From CAYPNF01 sp964411985 (lineage in GTDB: Bacteria > Verrucomicrobiota > Verrucomicrobiia > Limisphaerales > J093): a stretch of 64,000 nucleotides of DNA. How positions within the stretch are numbered: the first letter of the stretch is position 1; every line of letters begins with the position of its first letter. Positions 34,786 to 42,992 of the stretch are shown here, piece after piece. The DNA lies in NCBI GenBank assembly GCA_964411985.1, contig CAYPNF010000016.1, positions 62,001-126,000 of the forward strand. The letters run 5' to 3'. The notes below the pieces were generated by a model. It worked only from the letters and a program-made list of their open reading frames with translations. It was not told the DNA's origin and ran no database searches. A program made the position numbers and the translations under genes.

Positions 34786-37700
34786 TCAGAGCTTCGTGGC
34801 CCGATAAAACTGAATCGCGTCGGCTGGTGGCTTCCAGAGCGCGGGTGTGCCTGGGGTCTGGTTGGTGAGGACGGGGGTCCAAGTCTGCAAATCGTGCGAG
34901 ACTTCGAAGACATACGGCCAGGGAGTCTGGAGGGGCAATCGCAGCACGGGTGGTTCCCATTGGGGCGTCCAATGGAATCGGAAGTCCCCCTGTAGAGTGC
35001 CGTCGAGAAAGGCGAACGCGAGCCCGCGGCGTGGTTGGGCACTTACTTCGGTCAGCGGACCAGCGAGAGCGAGCAGTTGGTCATTGCAGGCGATACTCTC
35101 CACGGCAGGGAGGAAGCTAGGTCGGGTGCCTTCGACTGCATCGAACGGTTGGGCATCCGAGTAAGGCGTCACGGCAGCGTCGGGCGCTTGGAAAGGAACG
35201 AACGTGGAATCGGTGCCGCCATTGGGGTCGAGCCGTGCGATCTGGGTGTAGCCAGTCGCACGGGCAGCAGGCACTGGGGGTTCGACACGGGTCGCCGTCA
35301 GAATAGCCCCATTGGTCTGGAGGTGGATACTGGAGACGGAGAACAAACCCGAGGCAAGAGGAGGGAGTGAATCCGGCTGAAATGAGGAGTCGAGTGTGCC
35401 GTCGGGAAGAAAGCGACGGAGTGGGGGCTGAAGGGAAGACTGCGGTATGCCGCCGAGCCAGGTTCTGCTCAGCGTGGTCCCCACAAGAATGCGGTCTTGA
35501 GCGTCCAGAGTCATGGCGGTGACGAGGCGCGAGCTGGTCTTCGAATCCAGCCTGATTGCGGATAGGTTATGGAATTCGCGGTCCAGGGCCCCATCGGGCA
35601 GCAGCGAGGTAAGGATGGAGGAGTAGGGATACGTCCCGGAGGCGAAGCCGAAATATCCGCCCAGGACGATCCGGTCATCGGACTTCACCCTGATAAACTG
35701 CACGACAGTTCCGCTCGTCGTGGGGAATGGGTAGCGCAAGGGGGTCACATAGGACGCCGACAGGAAGGGCGGGGTGAACGAGAGATCGACCGCCCCGTTG
35801 GTTTCGAGCCGGGCGAGGTGGTACTTGGCAGCTCCGCTGAAGGAATCAAAAGTGCCGCCGATGAGGAGCTTACCCTGGCTCTGCAGGCCGAGGGCATAGA
35901 CCAAGCCGCGATTGGTGCTGAGCATCGCTCCCGAGCCGGGGTCGAACGATTCGTCGAGAGTGCCATCGGGGAGAAGCCGCGCCACTTGATGCCGAGTGAC
36001 CGCGCCGATTCTGGAAAACTCGCCAGCGATGACCAGCTTGTGATCCGGCTGCAAGAGCATGGTGCGGACGGGGCCATCGGGGCTGGCGGGAGGTTGATAG
36101 AACGAATCCAGTTTCCCATCCGGATGAAACCGGGCGAGCGAGGGACGGGCGATGCCATGAATGGCCACAAACCGACCTGCGGCATAGATCGAGCCATCGG
36201 GTGCCGTGAGCAGAGAGTGAATCGTGCCGGCCACTCCCTGGGCGCTCATGAACGGATAATCGTTGTCAGTGATCTCGACGGTGGCCTCCGGCTGCGCGCC
36301 GGGGGTGACTCCTGCAGGCAGCGAGAGCGAGAGGGAAACCAGCGCGTTGGAGGCTTTCGCCAAATCGTCAAACAAGGGAACGAGGATGCGGTTGGTCACG
36401 GAGCTGAAGGACAACTTGGCCGCTGCGAAACGGACCGATACAGGGTGCTGGCCGCCAAGAATGGGGATCTCCAGGGCCGGACCTGCAGCGCCTCTTCGCA
36501 CGACCAAAACCTGCGCGTAGCCTTGATCCTCGGAAGTGAGGAACGTGGGCTGGGCGAAGTCCACGTTGATATCATTGTCCGCCACCGTGACAGCTAGCTG
36601 GGAGGGCCCAACGGGGGTGACGTTGGTGGAAGTGGAAACGATCCTGAGCTCGATGAGCCCACTCGGTTCGGCGAGGTCGTTGTCGAAGAGCGAGATGACG
36701 ATGTCTTTCGACCATTCACCAGGAGCGAATACCAAGTTCGTATCGACTGTCTCGAAGTAGGGGAGAGTGCGGGCGCTCAAGTTGGTGCTGATGAGGTGCG
36801 CGGTGACTTCTTCATCCGCATTGCCGCCGCGAATCACCGTGACGGTGAGCGAGCTGCCGTGCTCGTTTGCGGTGAGGCTCGATTGGGCCAGGCCTAGGGT
36901 GGCGGGCCGGCTGGCCAAGTGGCTCAGGATCTTCACCAGGAAAGGCTGGTTCAGCCGATCGAATCCACCGAAGTCGCCACCTACCAACCAGTCCCCACTG
37001 GACAGCGGATGGATCACCTTGATGTCCGGAGGAATCTCATTGGTGCCGTAGGCTGCCACCTCAAGGCGCGCAAGCGCACCCATGCCTGGGTCCAAGCTCG
37101 GATCCACCGATCCGTCGGGGAAGAGACGCACCAGGCAACTTCGAGGAAACCCAGCAACACTGGCAAAGGCTCCACCCACCAGGATCTTGCCCGTAGCTTC
37201 CACTGCGGTGGCGGCGATGCGCGCATCGATGCCGGGTCGGCCGGAGAACGAAGCTCTCTCGGTCAAGTCCTGCAGCAACGTGCCCTCCGAATCGATCTTC
37301 ACCAACGAGGGAACGGTAGCGTAGGTGTAGGTGGGATTGGCGTAAGCGACCAGCCGGGCACCGCCCGCCAGGAAAAGGTTTCCGGGCAGCCGAGTTAACG
37401 CCGAAATAGCACTGCCACGGGGAATTCCGCCAACGAACTCAGGTGACACCGTGCCAGCAGGAGTGAGAAGCAAGAGAGGAGCGCTGGCGGCAGCCATCCC
37501 AGCGATCCATCCACGATCGGGTGTCTCCAGTAAAACGGTAACCTCGGCGGTGCTGAAATCCTGGCCGAATCCCAAGTCGAGGTTCCCTTGGGGCGTGATC
37601 CGGACCACGCTGCGCTGGTAGGGGGGTGCTGCGAATCGGAAACTTCCCGCGCAAAGGACTCCGCCATCGGGCATCGATGCGATTTCGTTAATGGCTTGCC

Positions 37701-39543
37701 ACCCGACCAGGGAAGTCTGGTCTCGAAAAGGAGCGAACCCGGGGTCCACTGTGCCGTCGGATGCAAAGCGAACCAACGTAGGAATATCGAGTTGATTCAT
37801 TTGGGAGAAAGTGCCGCCTGCGAGAAAACTGTTGGACTGGAGCAGAAGGGCATTCACGCCACCCTCCGCCGCCTGGAGGGGAAGGAAACTGGGGTCGGTG
37901 GAGCCGTCCAGACGGATTTTGACTACCGATCCCGTTTCGCCATAACCGGTGAACAGGCCGCAACCGAGTAGCAGAGTGGAGTTGGTGAGCGGCAGGATGG
38001 TGTTCACGGCTTGCGAAAGTTGGGGAGTGAAAGCAGGGTCCGGCGCTCCCGCTCCGGAGATGGACTGAGGTGCCGTGACAACAACCAGGCAATTGGAGGG
38101 GGTTCCCATACCACCACCCGGGCTTGCAGAGCCCAGTCCCAAGGATACCCAGGATTCCTGACTGGGCGGACTACCTCCCAAGAGGAGAATGGCGTTTTGG
38201 CATCGGTCGCCCGGCAGGAAGGTGACCGTGTTGGTGGTCAGGATCGGCTGAACACCGGGCCCATGAGCGATGATAGCCAAGTCAACTTGCTGGGTGAGAT
38301 CCAAACCGCCCCGCCGCAGGATGGGAATCAGAGTCTTGGGCGAGTCCGCACAGGTAACGACTTCGCTTCCGGCAAACGCAAATGCCGCTGGGTCGCACGG
38401 CGTGTCCAGATGAAGCTGAGCCAGGTAGGGAGACACGACGGGCCCCGCAAGGCGAAAAGCACCTCCCGCAAGGAGCGTTTGATCGTTCAGCAGGGCAAAG
38501 CAGGTCAGGATGGAGTCGAATCCATCGCCTGGATCCCAGCAGAAATCCGTGGAACCATTGTGATGGAGACGGATGAGTCCCGGCGCAGGAAGACCGTTGG
38601 CTCCCATAAAGTAGCCGAGCACGATGAGTTTTCCGTCACGGGTCGGTTGAATGCCGAGGATTCCCGAGCTGCTGGCACTGGTATAGGTGAACTCGGGAGC
38701 AAAGCTCGGATCGAGCCTTCCGTCGGCAGTGAGGCGAATCACTCGGGGCTTGGCAAAGGGGTTCGCCGCATCTTTTGCGGGCGTAAGGAGTCCGTAGATT
38801 TCTCCCTCCGGCCCCAGGGCGAGCCGACTGATCTTGTCGCCCGCTTGAATCTCCGGCTGGAAGGCAGGGTCGATGGCTCCCGAGGTCGTGAGACGGAGGA
38901 GGGAGGAGTTCTGGTTTGGAGCCGCGAAGACTCCGCTGAGCAACAGCGCCCCCGAAGGCAGTGGGACGATCGCGGAGACCGTGTCCGTGGCGCTCAAGGT
39001 GGAGAGGAAGGTGGCGTCGGGGCTCCCATCCGGGAGCAGTCGCGCGAGGCGCGTGGTTTGCAGGCCCGCGACATTGGTGAAGGCCCCGGAAAAGTACATT
39101 TTGCCTTCGGGCGCGGGGAGCAGGCTGCCGAGCGTTGCGTTGGTAGGAAAGAACGATGGCACCGTGAAACTGGGATCCGATGCTCCATCGGCGAGCAAGC
39201 GCGCCACCCCCGGCCTACTCTGAGCGTCGTTCGTATAATAGGAGCTCAGCAGGATCGCGCCATCGGTGCCCAGTTCGATGCGTCTCGGAAAGGCCGTCAA
39301 GCCGTGCTGAAACGTCGGGTCGACCAAACCATTAGGCAGGAGTCGGGCCAGGAAGGGAGCACGAGTCGTTCCGAGATTCGTAAACGAACCAGCGAGGAGA
39401 AACCGCCCATCGGGCAGCGGGGCAATGTCTCGCACGTAGTTGTCGGGGGCGGACTCGGCTGGGAGGCCGGGGCTGAAGACCGAAGCAGAATCGGCCCAAG
39501 CCGCCAAAGACATGCCGAGGACGAGCGCGGAGAATGCCTTCAT
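34786..39543 (-). CDS. Giant secreted Delta-60 repeat / Calx-beta protein
   Basis: A 1585-aa protein with a signal peptide (MKAFSALVLGMSLAAWADS). It consists mainly of Delta-60 beta-propeller repeats, seen as recurring DGS.DPSF or DGTLD.SF and a following L..G.ILL.G strand. About residues 883-1100 contain one or two Calx-beta domains (SSLTANEHGSSLTVTVIRGG, FAPGEWSKDIVISLFDND and a second DIN...FLTSEDQG unit), after which the Delta-60 units resume. The C-terminus looks like a small lectin-like or sorting-free tail with no PEP-CTERM motif. Such proteins are found mostly in Bacteroidetes/Verrucomicrobia and are thought to be secreted or surface-bound. Substrate or partner unknown. Confidence 0.88.
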   Translation of the reverse strand: MKAFSALVLGMSLAAWADSASVFSPGLPAESAPDNYVRDIAPLPDGRFLLAGSFTNLGTTRAPFLARLLPNGLVDPTFQHGLTAFPRRIELGTDGAILLSSYYTNDAQSRPGVARLLADGASDPSFTVPSFFPTNATLGSLLPAPEGKMYFSGAFTNVAGLQTTRLARLLPDGSPDATFLSTLSATDTVSAIVPLPSGALLLSGVFAAPNQNSSLLRLTTSGAIDPAFQPEIQAGDKISRLALGPEGEIYGLLTPAKDAANPFAKPRVIRLTADGRLDPSFAPEFTYTSASSSGILGIQPTRDGKLIVLGYFMGANGLPAPGLIRLHHNGSTDFCWDPGDGFDSILTCFALLNDQTLLAGGAFRLAGPVVSPYLAQLHLDTPCDPAAFAFAGSEVVTCADSPKTLIPILRRGGLDLTQQVDLAIIAHGPGVQPILTTNTVTFLPGDRCQNAILLLGGSPPSQESWVSLGLGSASPGGGMGTPSNCLVVVTAPQSISGAGAPDPAFTPQLSQAVNTILPLTNSTLLLGCGLFTGYGETGSVVKIRLDGSTDPSFLPLQAAEGGVNALLLQSNSFLAGGTFSQMNQLDIPTLVRFASDGTVDPGFAPFRDQTSLVGWQAINEIASMPDGGVLCAGSFRFAAPPYQRSVVRITPQGNLDLGFGQDFSTAEVTVLLETPDRGWIAGMAAASAPLLLLTPAGTVSPEFVGGIPRGSAISALTRLPGNLFLAGGARLVAYANPTYTYATVPSLVKIDSEGTLLQDLTERASFSGRPGIDARIAATAVEATGKILVGGAFASVAGFPRSCLVRLFPDGSVDPSLDPGMGALARLEVAAYGTNEIPPDIKVIHPLSSGDWLVGGDFGGFDRLNQPFLVKILSHLASRPATLGLAQSSLTANEHGSSLTVTVIRGGNADEEVTAHLISTNLSARTLPYFETVDTNLVFAPGEWSKDIVISLFDNDLAEPSGLIELRIVSTSTNVTPVGPSQLAVTVADNDINVDFAQPTFLTSEDQGYAQVLVVRRGAAGPALEIPILGGQHPVSVRFAAAKLSFSSVTNRILVPLFDDLAKASNALVSLSLSLPAGVTPGAQPEATVEITDNDYPFMSAQGVAGTIHSLLTAPDGSIYAAGRFVAIHGIARPSLARFHPDGKLDSFYQPPASPDGPVRTMLLQPDHKLVIAGEFSRIGAVTRHQVARLLPDGTLDESFDPGSGAMLSTNRGLVYALGLQSQGKLLIGGTFDSFSGAAKYHLARLETNGAVDLSFTPPFLSASYVTPLRYPFPTTSGTVVQFIRVKSDDRIVLGGYFGFASGTYPYSSILTSLLPDGALDREFHNLSAIRLDSKTSSRLVTAMTLDAQDRILVGTTLSRTWLGGIPQSSLQPPLRRFLPDGTLDSSFQPDSLPPLASGLFSVSSIHLQTNGAILTATRVEPPVPAARATGYTQIARLDPNGGTDSTFVPFQAPDAAVTPYSDAQPFDAVEGTRPSFLPAVESIACNDQLLALAGPLTEVSAQPRRGLAFAFLDGTLQGDFRFHWTPQWEPPVLRLPLQTPWPYVFEVSHDLQTWTPVLTNQTPGTPALWKPPADAIQFYRATKL

Positions 39544-39636
39544 GCCCCTCTTATAGCACAGAACTGAAGCGAGTCAAAGCGAGACAGAACCGACCGGCGA
39601 GGTTGGCCGAATTCGAGGGACCGCTCGGTTTGGCGA

Positions 39637-39883
39637 AGCTTTTGGAGTGCGGTGGGGAGCGAAGCGAAGTACCGCTTTTCGGACCCCTTTGGAAACGGCC
39701 GGAGGGTGTTGGGAGGGGAAAGCGGCACCTGGTGGCGCGCGCACTCCAAGACCTGGCGGACTTTCCGAGGCCCTTTTGCGTTCTGCGCCAGCTTTTGGAG
39801 TGCGGTGGGGAGCGAAGCGAAGTACCGCTTTTGGTACCCTTTGGAAACGGCCGGAGGTTGTCGGGGGGGGAAAGCGGCACCTG
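39637..39883. repeat. Two ~95-bp direct repeats
   Basis: Nearly identical copies occupy 39637-39731 and 39790-39883, each beginning AGCTTTTGGAGTGCGGTG and ending AGCGGCACCTG; the offset is 153 bp. They contain short inverted stretches (AGCG/CGCT, TACCGCTTTT/GCGGTA). They lie in the gene-free interval between the Delta-60 gene and the secG terminator. They look like dispersed genomic repeats, not coding DNA. Confidence 0.7.
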
Positions 39884-39937
39884 AGGGCGCGCACGAGCCT
39901 CCGGCTCACGGCGGACTCCACGGAGTTACGTTTCCCG

Positions 39938-40111
39938 GATGCTTCTCCGTATCTTACTTTCGATTTGGCCTGTGCCTCGCAAGTCGGATCCAACTTCGCC
40001 TCCGTCTCTGTGCTTCCCGTGCGCCAAGACGGCTGGGTGGTCTGGGGCTTGCCGAAGGCCGTTGATCCGGAGCTCTGGTTTCGGCTCGGGTTTGGAGAGC
40101 ATGTGCCGTGA
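39938..40111 (+). pseudogene. Possible 3' fragment of a Delta-60-like gene
   Basis: A 57-codon open frame ending at a TGA at 40109-40111 reads as protein-like (QVGSNFASVSVLPVRQDGWV, VWGLPKAVDPELWFRLGF), with the V..V.V.PDG...G pattern of a Delta-60 unit. There is no start codon nor ribosome-binding site; upstream it runs directly into the repeat copies. It may be the decayed tail of a gene related to the neighbouring giant Delta-60 protein. The call rests on a short stretch only. Confidence 0.35.
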
Positions 40112-40119
40112 GCATGCCC

Positions 40120-40154
40120 CCAAAAACGAACAACCCCCGGTTGTTACCCGGGGG
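40120..40154 (-). terminator. Intrinsic terminator of the pgk-tpiA-secG operon
   Basis: On the minus strand CCCCCGG and CCGGGGG pair (40148-40154 with 40134-40140) around a short loop, followed by TTGTTCGTTTTTG. It lies 33 bp after the secG stop codon. Confidence 0.75.
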
Positions 40155-40186
40155 TGATCGCGTTCGAAGCGAAAGTAAGATCGGCC

Positions 40187-40603
40187 CTACCTGGCCGGCG
40201 AGTTCGTCGGGGTCACCGGCACGACGGGCAGGACGAGGTTGGTGACAGCAGGCTGCAGCACCACTCCCTGGTTCGTCGGCGTAACGGCGGGGTTCGACAT
40301 CGCCGCTGGATTTTTGGCCTGTCGGTCCAACTCACTCAGAATCCCGCGTCCCCCGGCTTTCACTCGGTGGGAATGAAGGATGGAAAGAGTGAGAGCGAGA
40401 ATGAGGAAAATGCCCGCGGCATACTTGGTGACGCGCGACAACACCGTGCCGGACCCGGCACCGAAGAGCGCGTCGGAAGTCGCCCCACCGAAGGCGAGAC
40501 CGGCACCGGCCTCCTTTTTCGGCAGCTGCACAAGGATCAGCAGGATGAGCAGCAGACTGTTCAGGACCAGAACGAACGTGAGCAAACCAATGACCAGACT
40601 CAT
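40187..40603 (-). CDS. secG: Preprotein translocase subunit SecG
   Basis: A 138-aa protein with two membrane helices (about residues 3-24 and 60-79) separated by the conserved cytoplasmic loop VQLPKKEAGAGLAFGGA.SDALFGAGSG, the SecG hallmark. SecG assists SecYEG-dependent protein export. It has a longer than usual Pro/Val-rich C-terminal tail of about 55 residues. It is the last gene of the pgk-tpiA-secG operon, 37 bp after tpiA. This gene order is common in many bacteria. Confidence 0.93.
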   Translation of the reverse strand: MSLVIGLLTFVLVLNSLLLILLILVQLPKKEAGAGLAFGGATSDALFGAGSGTVLSRVTKYAAGIFLILALTLSILHSHRVKAGGRGILSELDRQAKNPAAMSNPAVTPTNQGVVLQPAVTNLVLPVVPVTPTNSPAR

Positions 40604-40640
40604 ATAGGGAAAGTGCGAACCGCGCTTTCAGCGCGGTGGA

Positions 40641-41405
40641 TTAAATGGAATTCTTGACGATATCAGTAAAGCTACGAACTTCCAGCGCCGCGCCCCCGAC
40701 CAACGCGCCGTCCACGTCGGGTTGACTCATCAATTCGCGGGCATTGGAAGGTTTCACGGAGCCGCCGTACTGGATGCGCACCCGCTTGGCAGTGGCTTCA
40801 TCGAAGAGCGTCACCAGGGTCCGGCGAATGAATGCGTGGGCTGACTGCGCCTGCTCGGTCGTTGCGGTTTTGCCGGTCCCGATGGCCCAAACCGGCTCGT
40901 ACGCCAGCACACATTCTTCCATTTGGGCCTTGGTGAGGCCAGCGAGGCTGCCTTTGAGCTGCGTCTCCAACACCTTTTCCGTGGCGCCAGATTCACGCTC
41001 CTCCAGCGTTTCGCCAACGCAAATGATGGGCTTCAACGCCGCCGCCAGGGTGGCGAGCGCCTTCTTGGCGATGAGCTCGTTTGACTCCTTCTGATACTGA
41101 CGACGTTCCGAATGGCCGAGAATGACGTAACGGACCGAGAACTCCTTGAGCATGACGGCGCTGACTTCACCGGTGTAAGCTCCCGAAGCGTGCTCACTCA
41201 TGTTCTGAGCTCCGAGGCGAATATTCGACTCCAGAACCGCCTTCGAGACTTCCGCCAGGGCGGTGAAAGGCGGGCAAACGACGAGATCGACTTCCTTGAT
41301 GCTGCTCAGCTCGCGCTTGAGGCCGTTGACGAGGTCGAGTGCTTCGGCGCCGGTTTTGTTCATCTTCCAATTGCCGGCGATAATGAGCTTGCGGTCTTTG
41401 TTCAT
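40641..41405 (-). CDS. tpiA: Triose-phosphate isomerase
   Basis: The product is 254 aa from the ATG at 41405, giving the standard start KLIIAGNWKMNKT; the 18 codons upstream are not part of the family. Catalytic motifs: Lys in GNWKMN, His in ILGHSERR, Glu in AYEPVWAIGTGK, and the phosphate-binding loop YGGSVKPSNA near the end. It interconverts glyceraldehyde-3-phosphate and dihydroxyacetone phosphate in glycolysis. It is the middle gene of the pgk-tpiA-secG operon, 65 bp after pgk. Confidence 0.97.
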   Translation of the reverse strand: MNKDRKLIIAGNWKMNKTGAEALDLVNGLKRELSSIKEVDLVVCPPFTALAEVSKAVLESNIRLGAQNMSEHASGAYTGEVSAVMLKEFSVRYVILGHSERRQYQKESNELIAKKALATLAAALKPIICVGETLEERESGATEKVLETQLKGSLAGLTKAQMEECVLAYEPVWAIGTGKTATTEQAQSAHAFIRRTLVTLFDEATAKRVRIQYGGSVKPSNARELMSQPDVDGALVGGAALEVRSFTDIVKNSI

Positions 41406-41470
41406 TCTACTTGTGTTGGTTAAAATCAATTCTTTGATGGGGCTGACGGTGCTTGGCACCGGCCCCGACT

Positions 41471-42727
41471 CTATTTCTCGGACAACGCGGCCACACCGGG
41501 CAGCACCTGGCCTTCCAGAAACTCGAGACTAGCTCCCCCACCCGTGCTCATCCAGGTGACCTTGTCACCCAGTCCTGCCTGGTTCAGGGCGGTGACACTG
41601 TCCCCTCCCCCGATGATACTGATGGCGCTGTTCTTCTGGGTGGCTTCCGCCACTGCCCGGCCTACGGCAAGGGTGCCGTCCGCGAAACGCTTGTCTTCGA
41701 ACATCCCCATCGGGCCGTTCCAAAGGATGGTTTTGGCTTTGGCGATTTCCGCGCAGTAGGTCTTTGCGGTCTCGGGACCGACGTCGAGCCCTGCCTCCGT
41801 CTCCGCGATCTGAGTCGAAGAGTTGACGTGGGCATTTTGCCACTCGATGACCGGACGGCCCTTCTTGTCGACTTGTCCGCTATTGACTGGCGTAGCGACG
41901 ACGTCGTCCGTCGGGATCAGCAGCTTCACCCCGCTCGCCTTGGCTTTGGCCAGGGCATCGAGGGCAGTCTGGGTCTGGTCGCGCTCGACGAGCGATTTGC
42001 CGGTCTGGCCACCCTGCGCCAACTTGAAAGTATACGCCATCGCGCCACCGATCAACAACACGTCCGCCTTCTCGAGGAGGCGGTTGATCACTTGGATCTT
42101 GTCCGACACCTTGGCGCCGCCCAAAATCACGACGAACGGCTTGGCAGGTTTCTCCAGTTCTTCGCCCAGGAATTTCAGTTCCTTCTGCATCAACAGGCCA
42201 GCGGCGCATTTGCCACCGCGCTTGGCGACGATCGTGGCGACGCCTTCGGTGGAAGCGTGAGCACGGTGGGCCGCGCCGAACGCATCATTGACATAACCTT
42301 CCGCTCCCTGCGCCAGTTTCTCCGCGAACGCGGGATCGTTGGCTTCCTCTTCGTTATAATAGCGAACGTTCTCCAACAACAGCACCCCGCCCGGCTGAAG
42401 CGCGGCTGCGGCCTGCTGTACTTTCTCACCAATGCAGTCATCCACAAAGGCCACCGGGTGTCCAAGCACTTCCTGCAGTTTGACCGCGACGGGTGCCAGC
42501 GACATGGATGCCTCACGCTTGCCCTTGGGGCGCCCCAGATGGGCGGCGAGGACGAGCTTTGCCCCTTGCTGAATCAAGGCGCGCAGTGTCGGCAGCGTCG
42601 AGGTAATACGGGTGGTATCCGTGATGACCATCTTCCCTTCTTTTTCCTTCATGGGGACATTGTAGTCCACTCGCACGAAGATGCGTTTGCCACCGAAATT
42701 GACGTCGTTGATACTCAGTTTCGCCAT
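41471..42727 (-). CDS. pgk: Phosphoglycerate kinase
   Basis: The product is 418 aa from the ATG at 42727 (MAKLSINDVNFGGKRIFVRV). Motifs: RVDYNVPMKE, LAAHLGRPKGKR, ENVRYYNEEEANDP, GGAKVSDKIQVINRLLEKAD, ILWNGPMGMFEDKRFADGT and the ATP-site GGGDSVTALNQAGLGDKV. It makes ATP from 1,3-bisphosphoglycerate in glycolysis. It is the first gene of the pgk-tpiA-secG operon. Confidence 0.97.
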   Translation of the reverse strand: MAKLSINDVNFGGKRIFVRVDYNVPMKEKEGKMVITDTTRITSTLPTLRALIQQGAKLVLAAHLGRPKGKREASMSLAPVAVKLQEVLGHPVAFVDDCIGEKVQQAAAALQPGGVLLLENVRYYNEEEANDPAFAEKLAQGAEGYVNDAFGAAHRAHASTEGVATIVAKRGGKCAAGLLMQKELKFLGEELEKPAKPFVVILGGAKVSDKIQVINRLLEKADVLLIGGAMAYTFKLAQGGQTGKSLVERDQTQTALDALAKAKASGVKLLIPTDDVVATPVNSGQVDKKGRPVIEWQNAHVNSSTQIAETEAGLDVGPETAKTYCAEIAKAKTILWNGPMGMFEDKRFADGTLAVGRAVAEATQKNSAISIIGGGDSVTALNQAGLGDKVTWMSTGGGASLEFLEGQVLPGVAALSEK

Positions 42728-42751
42728 AAGCCAAGTCAAAATTAGACGGAC

Positions 42752-42779
42752 AGCCTATCAAAAAGAAGGATCCAGTCAA
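42752..42779 (-). promoter_or_regulatory. Candidate promoter of the pgk operon
   Basis: On the minus strand TTGACT (42774-42779) and TAGGCT (42752-42757) are spaced 16 bp apart, 25 bp upstream of the pgk start codon. The -10 box is weak, so this is tentative. Confidence 0.3.
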
Positions 42780-42822
42780 AGCCAATTCCGACGGCCCCAA
42801 ACAGGAAGGCATAGGGGTGGGG

Positions 42823-42844
42823 GATGGCTCGCCGAGCCGTCGCA
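42823..42844. repeat. 22-bp palindromic dispersed motif
   Basis: The motif GATGGCTCGC(C/T)GAGCCGTCGCA is present here and at 9589-9610, with one difference. The centre GGCTCG-C-CGAGCC is a perfect palindrome. It lies in the 265-bp gap between pgk and mnmG and is most likely one copy of a dispersed repeat family. Confidence 0.6.
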
Positions 42845-42992
42845 TCCCAATCCTAACTTGTCCTCAATGGATAAAGGGACACCAACTTCCCGGAGCCTCC
42901 TGGGGCAAAAGCACCATTGCCGCCTCGCTCCGCCGTCTCAATCCAAGTCCTGATTGAATGATGAACAGATGCCGTAAATATCTGTACTGCAG

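Noticed and set aside
38011..39567. A 518-codon plus-strand open frame over the start of the Delta-60 gene
   Set aside because: The peptide is Arg/Glu/Gly-rich with no domain, antisense to clear Delta-60 repeats.
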